Shown piece after piece: positions 45,637 to 53,721 of a stretch of DNA of 64,000 bases. This DNA is from Deltaproteobacteria bacterium (GTDB lineage Bacteria > Myxococcota_A > Polyangia > Nannocystales > Nannocystaceae), in NCBI GenBank assembly GCA_016709225.1, contig JADJEE010000001.1, forward strand, positions 248,001 through 312,000, read 5' to 3'. Position numbers and translations under genes: made by a program. Numbering within the stretch: the first letter of the stretch is position 1; each line of letters opens with the position of its first letter. The notes beneath the pieces are model-generated. The model was not told the DNA's origin. It saw only the letters and a list, made by a program, of their open reading frames with translations, and searched no databases.

Positions 45637-47105
45637 CGGCTGCCCGGCGGCGGTGGCGTGACGCCGCAGGCGGCGACCGGGCTGCGGTAGCCGTCACGAT
45701 CGACGGTGCGCACGCCGAAGTGCCAGTCGTCGCGGTGCAGCGGCAGCGTGACGGTGGTGCCGTCGCCGACCGCCTGCACGTGTTGCCACTGCGCCGCGGT
45801 GGTCTCGCGCCACAGCACCTCGTAGCCGACGAGGTCTTCGTCGGCGACCGCGTTCCAGCGCAGGGTCGTGTCGTTGCCGAGCGTGGCGTCGACGATGTGC
45901 GCGCCCGCCGGGATCGCCGGCGCGTTGGCGAGCTGCAGCACGGTGGCCGCGGCGAGTCGGGTGACGTCGGCGAGGTAGTGCGGATCGACGTGCTGCGGCA
46001 CGTCGCCAAAGGCGTGGCCATCTTCGTCGCGCACGTCCTGGTGCTGGCGATCGTAGTGCTCGCCGGGCTCCGTGAAGCGGATCGCGGGGTAGCCCTGCTC
46101 GGCGAACGCGGTGTGGTCACCGCCGCGTAGCAGTCGATCGGGGCGGAAGACCAGCTGCGGTCGCACGGCGGTGCGCTGCCACGCCGCCACGGTCGCGACG
46201 TAGCGCGCGAGCTGGCGCGAGGGTGCGTCGTGCTCGGCGCCCGCGCGGCGCAGGGCGGCGATCGCCGCGTCGTCGGCCGCCAGCGGCAGCCCCTCGGAGA
46301 ACACGCGGATGGTGTCGCGTCGCGGCGCGGCGCCGGGCACCTGCGGATCACCGACGATGTCGAAGCTGAGCACCGCGGCGATGTCGAGCCCGCGCGCACG
46401 CGCGGCCTCGGCGTGGGCCCGCGCGCCGACCAGGCCCTGTTCTTCGCCGGCGGTCGCCAGCAGCACCACGGTCGCGTCGGTCATGCGCGGCGCGAGCACC
46501 CGCGCCAGCTCGAGCAGCAGCGCGGTACCGGAGCCGTCGTCGTTGGCACCGGGGGCGTCGATCTCGGCGTTCATCACGTCGCTGGCGCGCGAGTCGTAGT
46601 GCGCGACCACGTAGACGTGGCGCGCGGGCACGCGGGTGCCCGGCAGGGTCGCGACCACGTTGACGAGCTCGAGTGCGCGATCGATGCGCTTGCCGTCGGG
46701 CTTCACCGCGTGGGTGTCGAGCGAGACCTGCAGCGGCGGCGCGCCGCCGCGGGCGACCGCGGCTGCGCCCATGCGCTCGGCGATGTAGCGACGCGCAGCC
46801 CCGATGCCGCGCACCGGCGAGACGGTGTCCGACAGCGTGTGGCGGGTGCCGAAGCCGGCCAAGCGATCGACGTGCACGCGCAGCTGCGAGGGATCGACCT
46901 GCTCGAGCACGAGGTCGAGGCCCGCCGGCGGCGGCGACTCGGGCACGTCGCCGCTCGCGGTCGCCGTCGGCATCGCAGCGCCGCTCGGGCACGGCGCCTG
47001 CACCGGCGGTGGCTCGGGCAGCACCAGCTCCTTGGCGTGGCAGCCGAGCAGGCACGCCGCGAGCACGACGGCACGCGGTTGGCTCGAGGGGGCCGGTGTG
47101 ACCAT
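45633..47105 (-). CDS. M28-family zinc aminopeptidase lipoprotein
   Basis: Exported lipoprotein (AVVLAACLLGC lipobox), 490 aa. The M28 peptidase core has its full zinc set in order: VVAHYDSR (His), GANDDGSGTA (bridging Asp), TAGEEQGLVGA (catalytic Glu and ligand Glu), LSFDIVGD (Asp) and GGDHTAFAEQGYPAIRFTE (His). A C-terminal fibronectin-III-like domain follows (TLRWNAVADEDLVGYEVLWRE, then FGVRTVDRDGYRSPV). It probably releases N-terminal amino acids from peptides outside the inner membrane, perhaps in predation or nutrient scavenging. The start is set by the signal peptide; 81 bp separate it from the divergent gene. Confidence 0.9.
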   Translation of the reverse strand: MVTPAPSSQPRAVVLAACLLGCHAKELVLPEPPPVQAPCPSGAAMPTATASGDVPESPPPAGLDLVLEQVDPSQLRVHVDRLAGFGTRHTLSDTVSPVRGIGAARRYIAERMGAAAVARGGAPPLQVSLDTHAVKPDGKRIDRALELVNVVATLPGTRVPARHVYVVAHYDSRASDVMNAEIDAPGANDDGSGTALLLELARVLAPRMTDATVVLLATAGEEQGLVGARAHAEAARARGLDIAAVLSFDIVGDPQVPGAAPRRDTIRVFSEGLPLAADDAAIAALRRAGAEHDAPSRQLARYVATVAAWQRTAVRPQLVFRPDRLLRGGDHTAFAEQGYPAIRFTEPGEHYDRQHQDVRDEDGHAFGDVPQHVDPHYLADVTRLAAATVLQLANAPAIPAGAHIVDATLGNDTTLRWNAVADEDLVGYEVLWRETTAAQWQHVQAVGDGTTVTLPLHRDDWHFGVRTVDRDGYRSPVAACGVTPPPPGSR

Positions 47106-47185
47106 GCCGCCCGACGCTAGTGTGGCTGGCGAAAACCCGCAACGCAGCCGAGGTGCTACGCTCGCGCCGCCCAAGAGCCCCTCGC

Positions 47186-47926
47186 ATGGACGAGCCCTCG
47201 CTGCAGCGTGCCTTCGTCGCCGGCGCCACCGGCTACACCGGACGCGCCGTGGTGGCGGCGCTGCGCGAGCGCGGCATCACGACGCTCGCCCACGTGCGGC
47301 CCGACTCGTCGCGACGCGCCGAGTTCGAGTCGCGCTTCGCGGCCCTGGGCGCGCAGGTCGACAGCACGCCGTGGGAGCTCGAGGCCATGCGTCAGAGCCT
47401 GCGCCGCTGGGGCCCGACGCTGGTGTTCGCGCTGCTCGGCACCACGCGCGCGCGCGCGCGGGCCGACGGCATGGCCGCGCAGCAGGCCTACGCGCGGGTC
47501 GACTTCGGCCTCACCAAGTGGCTGATCGAGGCCGCGGCCGCGACCGGTGGTGGCCCGCGCTTCGTGTACCTCTCGTCGCTCGGCGTCGAGCCCGGCAGCA
47601 GCAACGCCTACCTCGCCGCGCGCGCCCGCGCCGAGGCGGTGCTGCGCGACAGCGGCCTGCCGTGGACCATCGCGCGGCCGTCGTTCATCACCGGATCGGA
47701 CCGCGACGAGTCGCGTCCACTCGAGCGCGCGGGCGCAGCGGTCGGCGATGCGGCGCTGGCCTTGGTCGGGGTCTTCGGCGGCAAGCGGGTGCGGGATCGG
47801 TATCGCTCGACCGACGCGAGCACGCTCGCGCGCGGGCTGGTGCGGGTGGGGCTCGATCCGGCGTTCGTGGATCGGGTCGCGTACGCGGAGGACCTGCGCG
47901 GCGGCTCGAGGGATTCGGCGGGGTGA
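47186..47926 (+). CDS. NAD(P)-binding atypical SDR (NmrA/YwnB-like)
   Basis: Rossmann-fold protein, 246 aa. FVAGATGYTGRAVVAALRERG is the GxTGxxG dinucleotide loop. LVFALLGTTRARARADG, VYLSSLGVEPGSSNAYLAARA and LPWTIARPSFITGS follow the atypical short-chain dehydrogenase pattern (NmrA- and NAD-dependent epimerase-like; the Tyr-x-x-x-Lys pair is absent). Oxidoreductase activity is therefore not certain; many relatives are redox sensors or act on quinones. The ATG at 47186 precedes the strand by about 9 residues. It is the last gene before the lower-GC island. Confidence 0.78.
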   Translation: MDEPSLQRAFVAGATGYTGRAVVAALRERGITTLAHVRPDSSRRAEFESRFAALGAQVDSTPWELEAMRQSLRRWGPTLVFALLGTTRARARADGMAAQQAYARVDFGLTKWLIEAAAATGGGPRFVYLSSLGVEPGSSNAYLAARARAEAVLRDSGLPWTIARPSFITGSDRDESRPLERAGAAVGDAALALVGVFGGKRVRDRYRSTDASTLARGLVRVGLDPAFVDRVAYAEDLRGGSRDSAG

Positions 47927-47990
47927 TCGGCGAGATCGATCCCGCGGTACTCGCAGCCGAACGAGGGCGAGGCACCGTCGTCCACGGCCG

Positions 47991-48491
47991 TCAGTCCTTG
48001 CGCAGGATGAGGAACTGATAGCGCTCGATGGGACCGCCACAGTCCCAAGGCTCTCCGTCGTCGATGATGACCAGGGCGTCTCCCACGCGCATCTCGAACT
48101 CAGCCGTCTGTGCGGACTGATGGTCGAACACCTCGAGGTCCTGGTCGAAGCCGACGAACGAGAGCAGGTTGCGGCCCACGGGAGGTCCACAGATTGGGAG
48201 TGGCTCCTCGTGTGCGCAGCGCTGTGCCGTCGCATTCGTGATGCGCGCGCCGGGCCAGAGCCCCTTCGGCTCTCCTCCCGTCTCGTCGTCGACGTCAACG
48301 AAGCTTCCGTCCAAACCACCGAGCTGGAGCGCGCCGCCGATCGCCAGAGAGAACGCCGTGACCGGCAGGTGCATTCTCTCGACGTAGAGGGCCAGCTCGA
48401 CCTGGGCGTTCTCGACCAGAGCGGCGGGTACCGTGTCGCCGATGGGGAAACGCTGCCAGCGACAAGAGCAGCCCAATCCGAGCGGAGGCAT
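47991..48491 (-). CDS. Hypothetical protein at island edge
   Basis: A 166-aa frame that I do not recognise. It has alternating hydrophobic strands (VELALYVERMHLPVTAFSLA, RNLLSFVGFDQDLEVFDH, GDALVIIDDGEPWDCGG). It also has five cysteines (CSC near the N-terminus, RCAHEE, PICGPP, WDCGG) and the end YQFLILRKD. The open frame extends to 48653, and an ATG at 48527 is an alternative. Composition is lower in GC than the genes to its left, as in the rest of the island. The strand pattern supports a real protein; the start is uncertain. Confidence 0.5.
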   Translation of the reverse strand: MPPLGLGCSCRWQRFPIGDTVPAALVENAQVELALYVERMHLPVTAFSLAIGGALQLGGLDGSFVDVDDETGGEPKGLWPGARITNATAQRCAHEEPLPICGPPVGRNLLSFVGFDQDLEVFDHQSAQTAEFEMRVGDALVIIDDGEPWDCGGPIERYQFLILRKD

Positions 48492-48679
48492 CACGGGTGC
48501 AGATCCGCGTGTTGCGCGGCGCGGCATTGCTGATGGTCTCCTAGGGTCGCCGGGTGAAGTTGCTGAACTTTGTTGGACGCGTCGTGGATGAGGACCATCG
48601 AGAAACCTCCGAGCACAAGCGAACGAGCGAAGTTCCAACCGAGCGAACGACAATGCGCCTGCGACCCGTCGTGGCGCAG

Positions 48680-48714
48680 ATGAGGCCGCCGCACCCGCGG
48701 GACGGCGGCCTCAT
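48680..48714 (-). terminator. Hairpin downstream of the first FG-GAP lipoprotein gene
   Basis: Perfect 12-bp arms (ATGAGGCCGCCG / CGGCGGCCTCAT) around an 11-base loop, 30 bases after the stop of the minus-strand lipoprotein gene. This is the expected place for its terminator. The 253 bp between this gene and the hypothetical gene hold nothing else I can support. Confidence 0.6.
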
Positions 48715-48744
48715 GACGACGGCGAGAGAGCCACATTGTCCCCG

Positions 48745-50139
48745 CTATGCGGAGGACATCAGTGCGTAGGCGCCCTCGGTTGCGTCCCAGACGAGGAAAT
48801 CGAGCCGGCCGTCCTCGTTGAGATCAAACGCCGAGACCATCTGCGTGGAGTCTTCGTCCAAGGCGATGTCGAACATCTCGAGGTACTGCGTCTCGCCGGC
48901 GACCTGCACGACCGCGAGCATGAACCCCTGGAACACGACATCGTCCGCGCCATCCCCATCGACGTCGCCGAAGACCAGGCCGAGTGTCGCGGCCGAGGGC
49001 GGTATCGGCGGAGGTATGAAGCTGCCGGGCGGGTCAAGTTCCGTCCAGAACTTGAGCGGGGCTTCGAACGTGCGGTCACCGCGGGAGCGATGGAAGTCGA
49101 GATACGACTCGTAGTATTTCGAGTTGTCCTCCGTGGCGGTCATGACGTCGTCGAAGCCGTCTCCGTCGAAGTCGGCGACGCCGGCCCACGCAGGACGAGA
49201 CGTCGCCGAGAACGTAACGCCCTCGGACGCGAATCCCCCGGCGCCGTCCCCCCACTCCGCCGAAAACGCGAGTACTCCACCGAGATTCCTCAGTTCACAG
49301 GCGGCGATGGAAACGATGTCGACCAGGCCATCTCCGTCGATCTGACCAGCGCCGATGCCGAGGATCTCGCGCCCGCACTTGCCATCGTGCGTGAGCTCGT
49401 CGCCGAAGAAGGATGGCACGCCATCGACGTTCCCCACGAGTCGATGCACGAATGGCTGGACGAGGACAGCGATCTCCTCGAGCCCATCTCCGTTCACATC
49501 CAGCACTGTTTGGGCACGAAAGAGCGTGATGATGTAGTCCGGGCTCGGCGGCTCGACCACCACAGGCTCGCCGGGGCCGTCCGGCGTCCAGGGCGCGATC
49601 GCCAACGCATAGCTGGGCTGGTCCGAACGTCCCACCGCGAGATCGGAGTGAACGCCGTCAAACATCCGCACCGGCCAACGCGTGTGCGGATACTCGAAGC
49701 CCGGCACCACGCCCCACGGCTGCACATCGAACCCGTCGCCGTTCCAGAACGCCAGCGCCATCGGCATCCCAGCGTCCTGACCGGCTAGCAGAAACGCGAG
49801 CTCGCCATCGGGCCCGAAGTGTCCGGCGCCCACGGGTTGGGCCCGCTGCCCCCCGGTGGGCAGGGGGCCGAGCTCGCCGTTCGATGGGATCGCAAACTTC
49901 CGATAGCAGAACGGCTCGTTCGCGACATTGTCGGGGCATGCGATCGGCGCCCCGGTCGACGATGCGTCCACGCTGGCGCCCGACGTCGTCGACGTCGACG
50001 TGATGCTCTCGCCCGAGCCGACCGAAGCGCTCGTCGCATCGGCGCTGGTGCCCTCGGCCGACGCCGAGCCGTCGCCGTCATCCTTCACAGGTCCGCATGC
50101 AAGCAAGCCCAGCGTCAGCGCTCGGAGGGCCCACGCCAT
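48745..50139 (-). CDS. FG-GAP/VCBS-repeat lipoprotein, paralogue 1
   Basis: Lipoprotein of 464 aa: signal ALRALTLGLLAC, then a Ser/Thr/Gly linker of about 45 residues. The conserved CPDNVANEPFCYRKFAI begins the folded part. The body is an FG-GAP beta-propeller with Asp-rich calcium-type loops (DVNGDGLEE, DFDGDGFDD, DVDGDGADD, DLNEDGRLD), as in integrin-alpha-like surface proteins. Paralogue 2 at 51.3-52.8 kb shares the plan and long identical pieces (e.g. GFDVQPWGVVP). Just 43 bases before the ATG begins a tract of 25 heptamers, and the frame stays open through it to 50382. It is probably surface exposed, with adhesion or binding the likely role. Confidence 0.85.
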   Translation of the reverse strand: MAWALRALTLGLLACGPVKDDGDGSASAEGTSADATSASVGSGESITSTSTTSGASVDASSTGAPIACPDNVANEPFCYRKFAIPSNGELGPLPTGGQRAQPVGAGHFGPDGELAFLLAGQDAGMPMALAFWNGDGFDVQPWGVVPGFEYPHTRWPVRMFDGVHSDLAVGRSDQPSYALAIAPWTPDGPGEPVVVEPPSPDYIITLFRAQTVLDVNGDGLEEIAVLVQPFVHRLVGNVDGVPSFFGDELTHDGKCGREILGIGAGQIDGDGLVDIVSIAACELRNLGGVLAFSAEWGDGAGGFASEGVTFSATSRPAWAGVADFDGDGFDDVMTATEDNSKYYESYLDFHRSRGDRTFEAPLKFWTELDPPGSFIPPPIPPSAATLGLVFGDVDGDGADDVVFQGFMLAVVQVAGETQYLEMFDIALDEDSTQMVSAFDLNEDGRLDFLVWDATEGAYALMSSA

Positions 50140-50514
50140 GCGGGGCTGGACCGCACCGCAGCGCTCAGCCACCGCGCACCTCCGGATGCCGGATGCCGGA
50201 TGCCGGATGCCGGATGCCGGATGCCGGATGCCGGATGCCGGATGCCGGATGCCGGATGCCGGATGCCGGATGCCGGATGCCGGATGCCGGATGCCGGATG
50301 CCGGATGCCGGATGCCGGATGCCGGATGCCGGATGCCGGATGCCGGATGCCGGATGCCGGCGTGCTCATCGTCCACGAGCATCGCACGGGGACTCTACCG
50401 GCGTCGAGCCGAGGTTTCGAGGACCTTCTCGCCCGTATGGGCATTTCGCTCCGACACCGGCGGCCGTGTGCTCCGCGAGACGTGTCGACGGCCGTTCGGC
50501 CGCGCGCTGCAGGA
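50140..50514. other. Non-genic gap with heptamer tract
   Basis: A 375-bp stretch without a supported gene. Half of it is the heptamer array (separate entry). The 42 bases between array and lipoprotein start, and the 154 bases on the other side, hold no clear promoter or hairpin. All six frames are open through the array simply because a 7-base unit without stop codons reads as a 7-residue repeat in every frame. Confidence 0.7.
50182..50360. repeat. Heptanucleotide tandem array, 25 copies of GGATGCC
   Basis: Uninterrupted array: 25 identical GGATGCC units from 50184 to 50358, flanked by CC and GG partial units (179 bp in all). It lies immediately 5' of the FG-GAP lipoprotein gene. Because 7 is not a multiple of 3, any change of one copy shifts a frame read through it and alters promoter spacing by 7 bp. 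The complete lack of mismatches points to recent expansion and ongoing slippage. Confidence 0.95.
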
Positions 50515-50769
50515 CGAGGCATCGAGGCGAACCTGCGGCTGTCGTTCGCGGCCGACCTGCGCGACCACGGCGTGGGCGCGCAGATGCTCCACCAACTCGG
50601 CGTTTGGCGGCTCGAGCTGCTCACAAACAACCCGCGCGAGAGCGCGGGCCTGTCGGGCTTCGACATGGCGATCGTCGAGCCGGTGCCGCTGCATGCGGGG
50701 AAGAACCCGCACAACGAGCGCTACCTCGCGACCAAGGTCGCGAAGCTCGGCCACCTCGCGGACGGGTGA
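50515..50769 (+). pseudogene. ribA: C-terminal remnant of GTP cyclohydrolase II (RibA)
   Basis: About 84 codons resembling the end of RibA, the enzyme opening GTP to the first riboflavin precursor. Recognisable blocks in order are IEANLRLSFAADLRDHGVGAQML, as TVEAN..ADxRDYGxGAQIL in true RibA; then WRLELLTNNPRESAGLSGF with the family LTNNPRK motif; and NPHNERYLATKVAKLGH. The zinc-binding cysteines and the catalytic part, which lie N-terminal in RibA, are absent; upstream is only unrelated sequence and the heptamer array. So this is a decayed fragment, not an enzyme. No other rib gene is in the window. Confidence 0.75.
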
Positions 50770-50810
50770 GGGCGATTGCCGCGGGCGCGAGGGCGGGAGA
50801 CGTCGCGGGC

Positions 50811-51257
50811 TCACAGGCAGGCGATCGACTTGCGCACGGTGGTGGTGGCCCCGCGGGCGTCGCGGACGATCGCGGTGAGTTCGTGCGCTTGCGTGAACGG
50901 GATCGACGTGAGCGCGTCGTCGAGCAGCACGCCGTCGACACGCCAGCGGACCGATGCAATGTCGGCCTCGGCGTCATCGGTGTCGATCGTGAGGCTGACG
51001 GTGCTGGGGCAGGTGACGGTCGAGGGCACGGTGATCTCGGCCTCGGGCGGCGAGCCGAGCCAGCTGCTGGCGACGGCGTCGAAGGTCGCGGAGACCTCGG
51101 CGACGATGCCGTTGCAGGGCACGTCGAGGGTGACCTCGAACTTGCCGTAGGCGGGGATGTTGGCCCAACCGGCCTCGAACATGAAGCCGACGCCGTGCTC
51201 GATTGCGGAGCCTGCGGAACCTGCGGGTCCTGCGGGACCTCTGAGCGATGACCCCAA
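50811..51257 (-). CDS. Short collagen-like/Ig-like fragment, probably truncated
   Basis: A 148-codon frame from a weak TTG. It opens with collagen-like triplets (RGPAGPAGSAGSA). An all-beta domain follows (FEAGWANIPAYGKFEVTLDV, STVTCPSTVSLTIDTDD, VRWRVDGVLLDDALTSIPF) resembling an Ig-like or PKD module, ending KSIACL. There is no signal peptide and no good ribosome site, so it is likely the surviving 3' part of a longer surface-protein gene. It lies between the RibA remnant and the second FG-GAP gene, all within the lower-GC island. Confidence 0.4.
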   Translation of the reverse strand: MGSSLRGPAGPAGSAGSAIEHGVGFMFEAGWANIPAYGKFEVTLDVPCNGIVAEVSATFDAVASSWLGSPPEAEITVPSTVTCPSTVSLTIDTDDAEADIASVRWRVDGVLLDDALTSIPFTQAHELTAIVRDARGATTTVRKSIACL

Positions 51258-51347
51258 TGACCCTCAATAGTCGGATGTCAGCGCCACGCCCGGCAGCTCG
51301 TCTTGCTCTGCACTTCTACGTTCGAGTTCGACGCGTCGCGTTGACTG

Positions 51348-52752
51348 TCATGAGGATATGAGTGCGTAGATGCCTGAGGCCTCATCTTGCACGACGAAAT
51401 CGAGGCGCCCATCGTGATTGAAGTCGAATGCTGAGGCGATCTTACGCTCATTCGGCCACGGTTCAGCGAACATGGAGAACGATACGGGTCTCTCTGGCGC
51501 GCCGATCAGCGCGCTCATGAAGTAGGCGAAGATCAGATCGCTCCGGCCGTCACCGTCGACGTCTCCGAGGATGAAGGAGGAGTTGGTCGGCGGCGATCCA
51601 GGAAATGGGTGATAGCCGCCCGGCGCAATAGTGTCATTCCAAATCACTGCGGGAGGGGAGAAACTGCGATCGCCGCGGGCGCGGTGCAGCTCAATGTAGG
51701 CAACTTCACCGCTTCCGCCGTAGTCGTCCATGGCGATGACGACGTCATCGAGTTCGTCGCCATCGAAATCCGCGGCGCCCAGCCAGGCAGCTGGCAAGCT
51801 TGCAGTAAATGGAATGCCGACCGATTCGAATGTCCCCGCTCCATCGCCCCATTCCGCTGCGAATGCAAAGGCACCGTCGTAGTCGTCGACATCGCAGTAG
51901 CCGATCGCAACCAGATCGACGAACGCGTCGTCATCGAAGCGGCCCGGCGAAATGCCACTCACGTTGCCACCGCACGCCCCGGTGTGCGTGATTGGTGTGC
52001 TGAAGAATCCCGGCGCGCCGTCGACGTTGCGGACCAGGTAGTGCTCGTTGCCTCCTGACACCGAGTCCTGCGAGTAGACGGCGAAGTCCTGCCGACCATC
52101 GCCATCGCCATCCATGATCGGCTGCTGCTCGAAGACTGAGACGATGAGAGCATTCGGGGGGGGGGGGCACCGCGATCGGCTCGCCGGGCCCGTTTGGTGT
52201 CCACGGCGCGACCGCGAGCATCGGTTCGAACCCGCGCGACCCTACCAGGAGGTCAGAGTGCAGGCCGTCGAAAAGGCGTATCGGGATTCGCGCCTCGGCG
52301 CTCGAGAGTTCTGGCACGACACCCCAGGGCTGCACGTCGAACCCATTGCCATTCCAGAACGCCAAGCCAATCGGCGTGCCGCCTTCGCGGCCCGCGAGCA
52401 AGAATGCCTCCTCGCCGTCGGCCCCAAAGTTGCCGACACGAGCGCTTGGTGGACCACGCCATCCCGCACCGAGTTGCCCCTCCCACGCAATCGGAAACTT
52501 GCGGTAGCAGAACGGCTCGAGCGCCACATTGTCGGGGCACTCGACCGCAGCGCCCGTGCTGGAATCACTCGCCGTGGTCGTGCTCGCCGCCGACCCGCTG
52601 GCCTCGCTGGACGAGCCGACGCTCGCGCTCGTCGCGTCGACCGCCGTGGACCCGTCGGCCGACGCGGAGCCGGAACCGTCGCCGCTGCCCTTCACGGGCC
52701 CGCACGCCCAGCCCGCGAGCGTCAGCGCCACCAGGATCGGCGCCGCTCGCAT
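51348..52752 (-). pseudogene. FG-GAP/VCBS-repeat lipoprotein, paralogue 2, frameshifted at a G12 tract
   Basis: Second copy of the FG-GAP lipoprotein. The 5' part (52752 to about 52168, 195 codons) encodes the lipobox ALTLAGWAC, a Ser/Thr linker, CPDNVALEPFCYRKFPI and GFDVQPWGVVP. At the run of 12 G (C in the coding strand) the frame is lost. The 3' part continues one base out of phase as NALIVSVFEQQPIMDGDGDG to DFNHDGRLD and the end YALISS, aligning with paralogue 1 throughout. Eleven G would join the two parts into one protein of about 467 residues. It is a phase-variable gene in its OFF state, a dead gene, or a homopolymer reading error. An alternative ATG is 24 bases upstream. Confidence 0.8.
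52156..52167. repeat. Homopolymer of 12 G inside the second FG-GAP gene
   Basis: Twelve consecutive G on the plus strand, encoding proline on the minus strand, in a linker just before an Asp-rich blade. Runs of this length are rare in coding DNA and slip readily during replication. In paralogue 1 the same place reads VVVEPPSPDY without a long homopolymer, so the run expanded in this copy. Confidence 0.9.
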
Positions 52753-52862
52753 CCGCTGTGCCACACCCAAGAGCATCGCACCGTCCACGCTAGCGGCGAC
52801 GCACACTGCTGTCGACCCGATTCTCCCGTCGCCCCCACGGGCACCGGCGGACCCCTCTTGGG

Positions 52863-53660
52863 TCAGTCGGGTTGATCGACCGAGCGCATCAACACGTCGT
52901 GGATCTGCACGTGCGCCGGTGCGGTCAGCATGTGCCGCACGCACGCGGCGACGTCGGCGGGCTCGAGCACGGTGAAGCGACCATACGTGCGCGCGCCGGC
53001 CTCGGGGTCGCGCTCGTAGACCTCGGCGAACTCGGTGCGCACGTAGCCGGGGCTCACCGCGCCCACGCGAATCGCACTGCCGCCGGCGCGCAGCTCCTGT
53101 CGTAGGCCCTCGAGCAGGGCTCGCACGGCGTACTTGCTGGCGGCATACATGCCGCTGCCGGCCGGCACGCGGTGCGCGGCCATCGATGACACGTGGATCA
53201 CGTGGCCACGGTCGCCGCGGCGCTGCATGTCGGCGATCGCCTCGCGGGTGCAGATCGCCAGCGCCAGCACGTTGACCTCGAGCATCTCGCGCCAGTCCGC
53301 GGTGGCGCCGCTGCACAGCGGCGCGAGCCGGCCGAGGCCGGCATTGTTGACGAGGATGTCGACGCCGCCGGTGCGGGCGCGCAGCTCGGCGAAGCTGCGG
53401 GCGATCGCGTCGGCGTCGCGCAGATCACAGGGCAGCGCGATCGGATCGCTGGTGGGATGACGGCTGCGCAGCGCGTCGACCAGCGCCTGCAGTCGATCGG
53501 CGCGACGGGCCAGCAACGCCACGCGGGCGCCCGCGTCCGCGAGCATCTCGGCGATCGCCGTGCCGATGCCACTGCTGGCGCCGGTGACGAGCGCGACCCG
53601 GTCGCGCAGCGGAAGGAGGTCGCGCAGTGGATGGAGGTCGCTCGGGGACGGCGAGTTCAT
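52863..53660 (-). CDS. Short-chain dehydrogenase/reductase
   Basis: Classical SDR, 265 aa. The cofactor loop is VALVTGASSGIGTAIAEML (TGxxxGIG, about residues 23-40). The set is completed by VDILVNNAGLGRLAP (NNAG), the catalytic serine in HVIHVSSMAAH and the YAASK active-site Tyr/Lys. The Arg after the second strand (LLARRADRL) suggests NADPH preference. The substrate cannot be told. The ATG at 53660 is chosen over one eight codons upstream. Its start is 61 bp from the end of the transglutaminase operon on the same strand. Confidence 0.9.
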   Translation of the reverse strand: MNSPSPSDLHPLRDLLPLRDRVALVTGASSGIGTAIAEMLADAGARVALLARRADRLQALVDALRSRHPTSDPIALPCDLRDADAIARSFAELRARTGGVDILVNNAGLGRLAPLCSGATADWREMLEVNVLALAICTREAIADMQRRGDRGHVIHVSSMAAHRVPAGSGMYAASKYAVRALLEGLRQELRAGGSAIRVGAVSPGYVRTEFAEVYERDPEAGARTYGRFTVLEPADVAACVRHMLTAPAHVQIHDVLMRSVDQPD

Positions 53661-53721
53661 GGCAAGCGGCCGCCAGGCTCGCATGGTTTCGCCGAACCGC
53701 GACGTGGTGCCGCCCCTGGCT

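Noticed and set aside
50182..50360. CRISPR array or encoded MPDAGCR repeat protein at the heptamer tract
   Set aside because: There are no spacers, the unit is only 7 bp, and frames are open on all strands simply because the unit has no stop codon.
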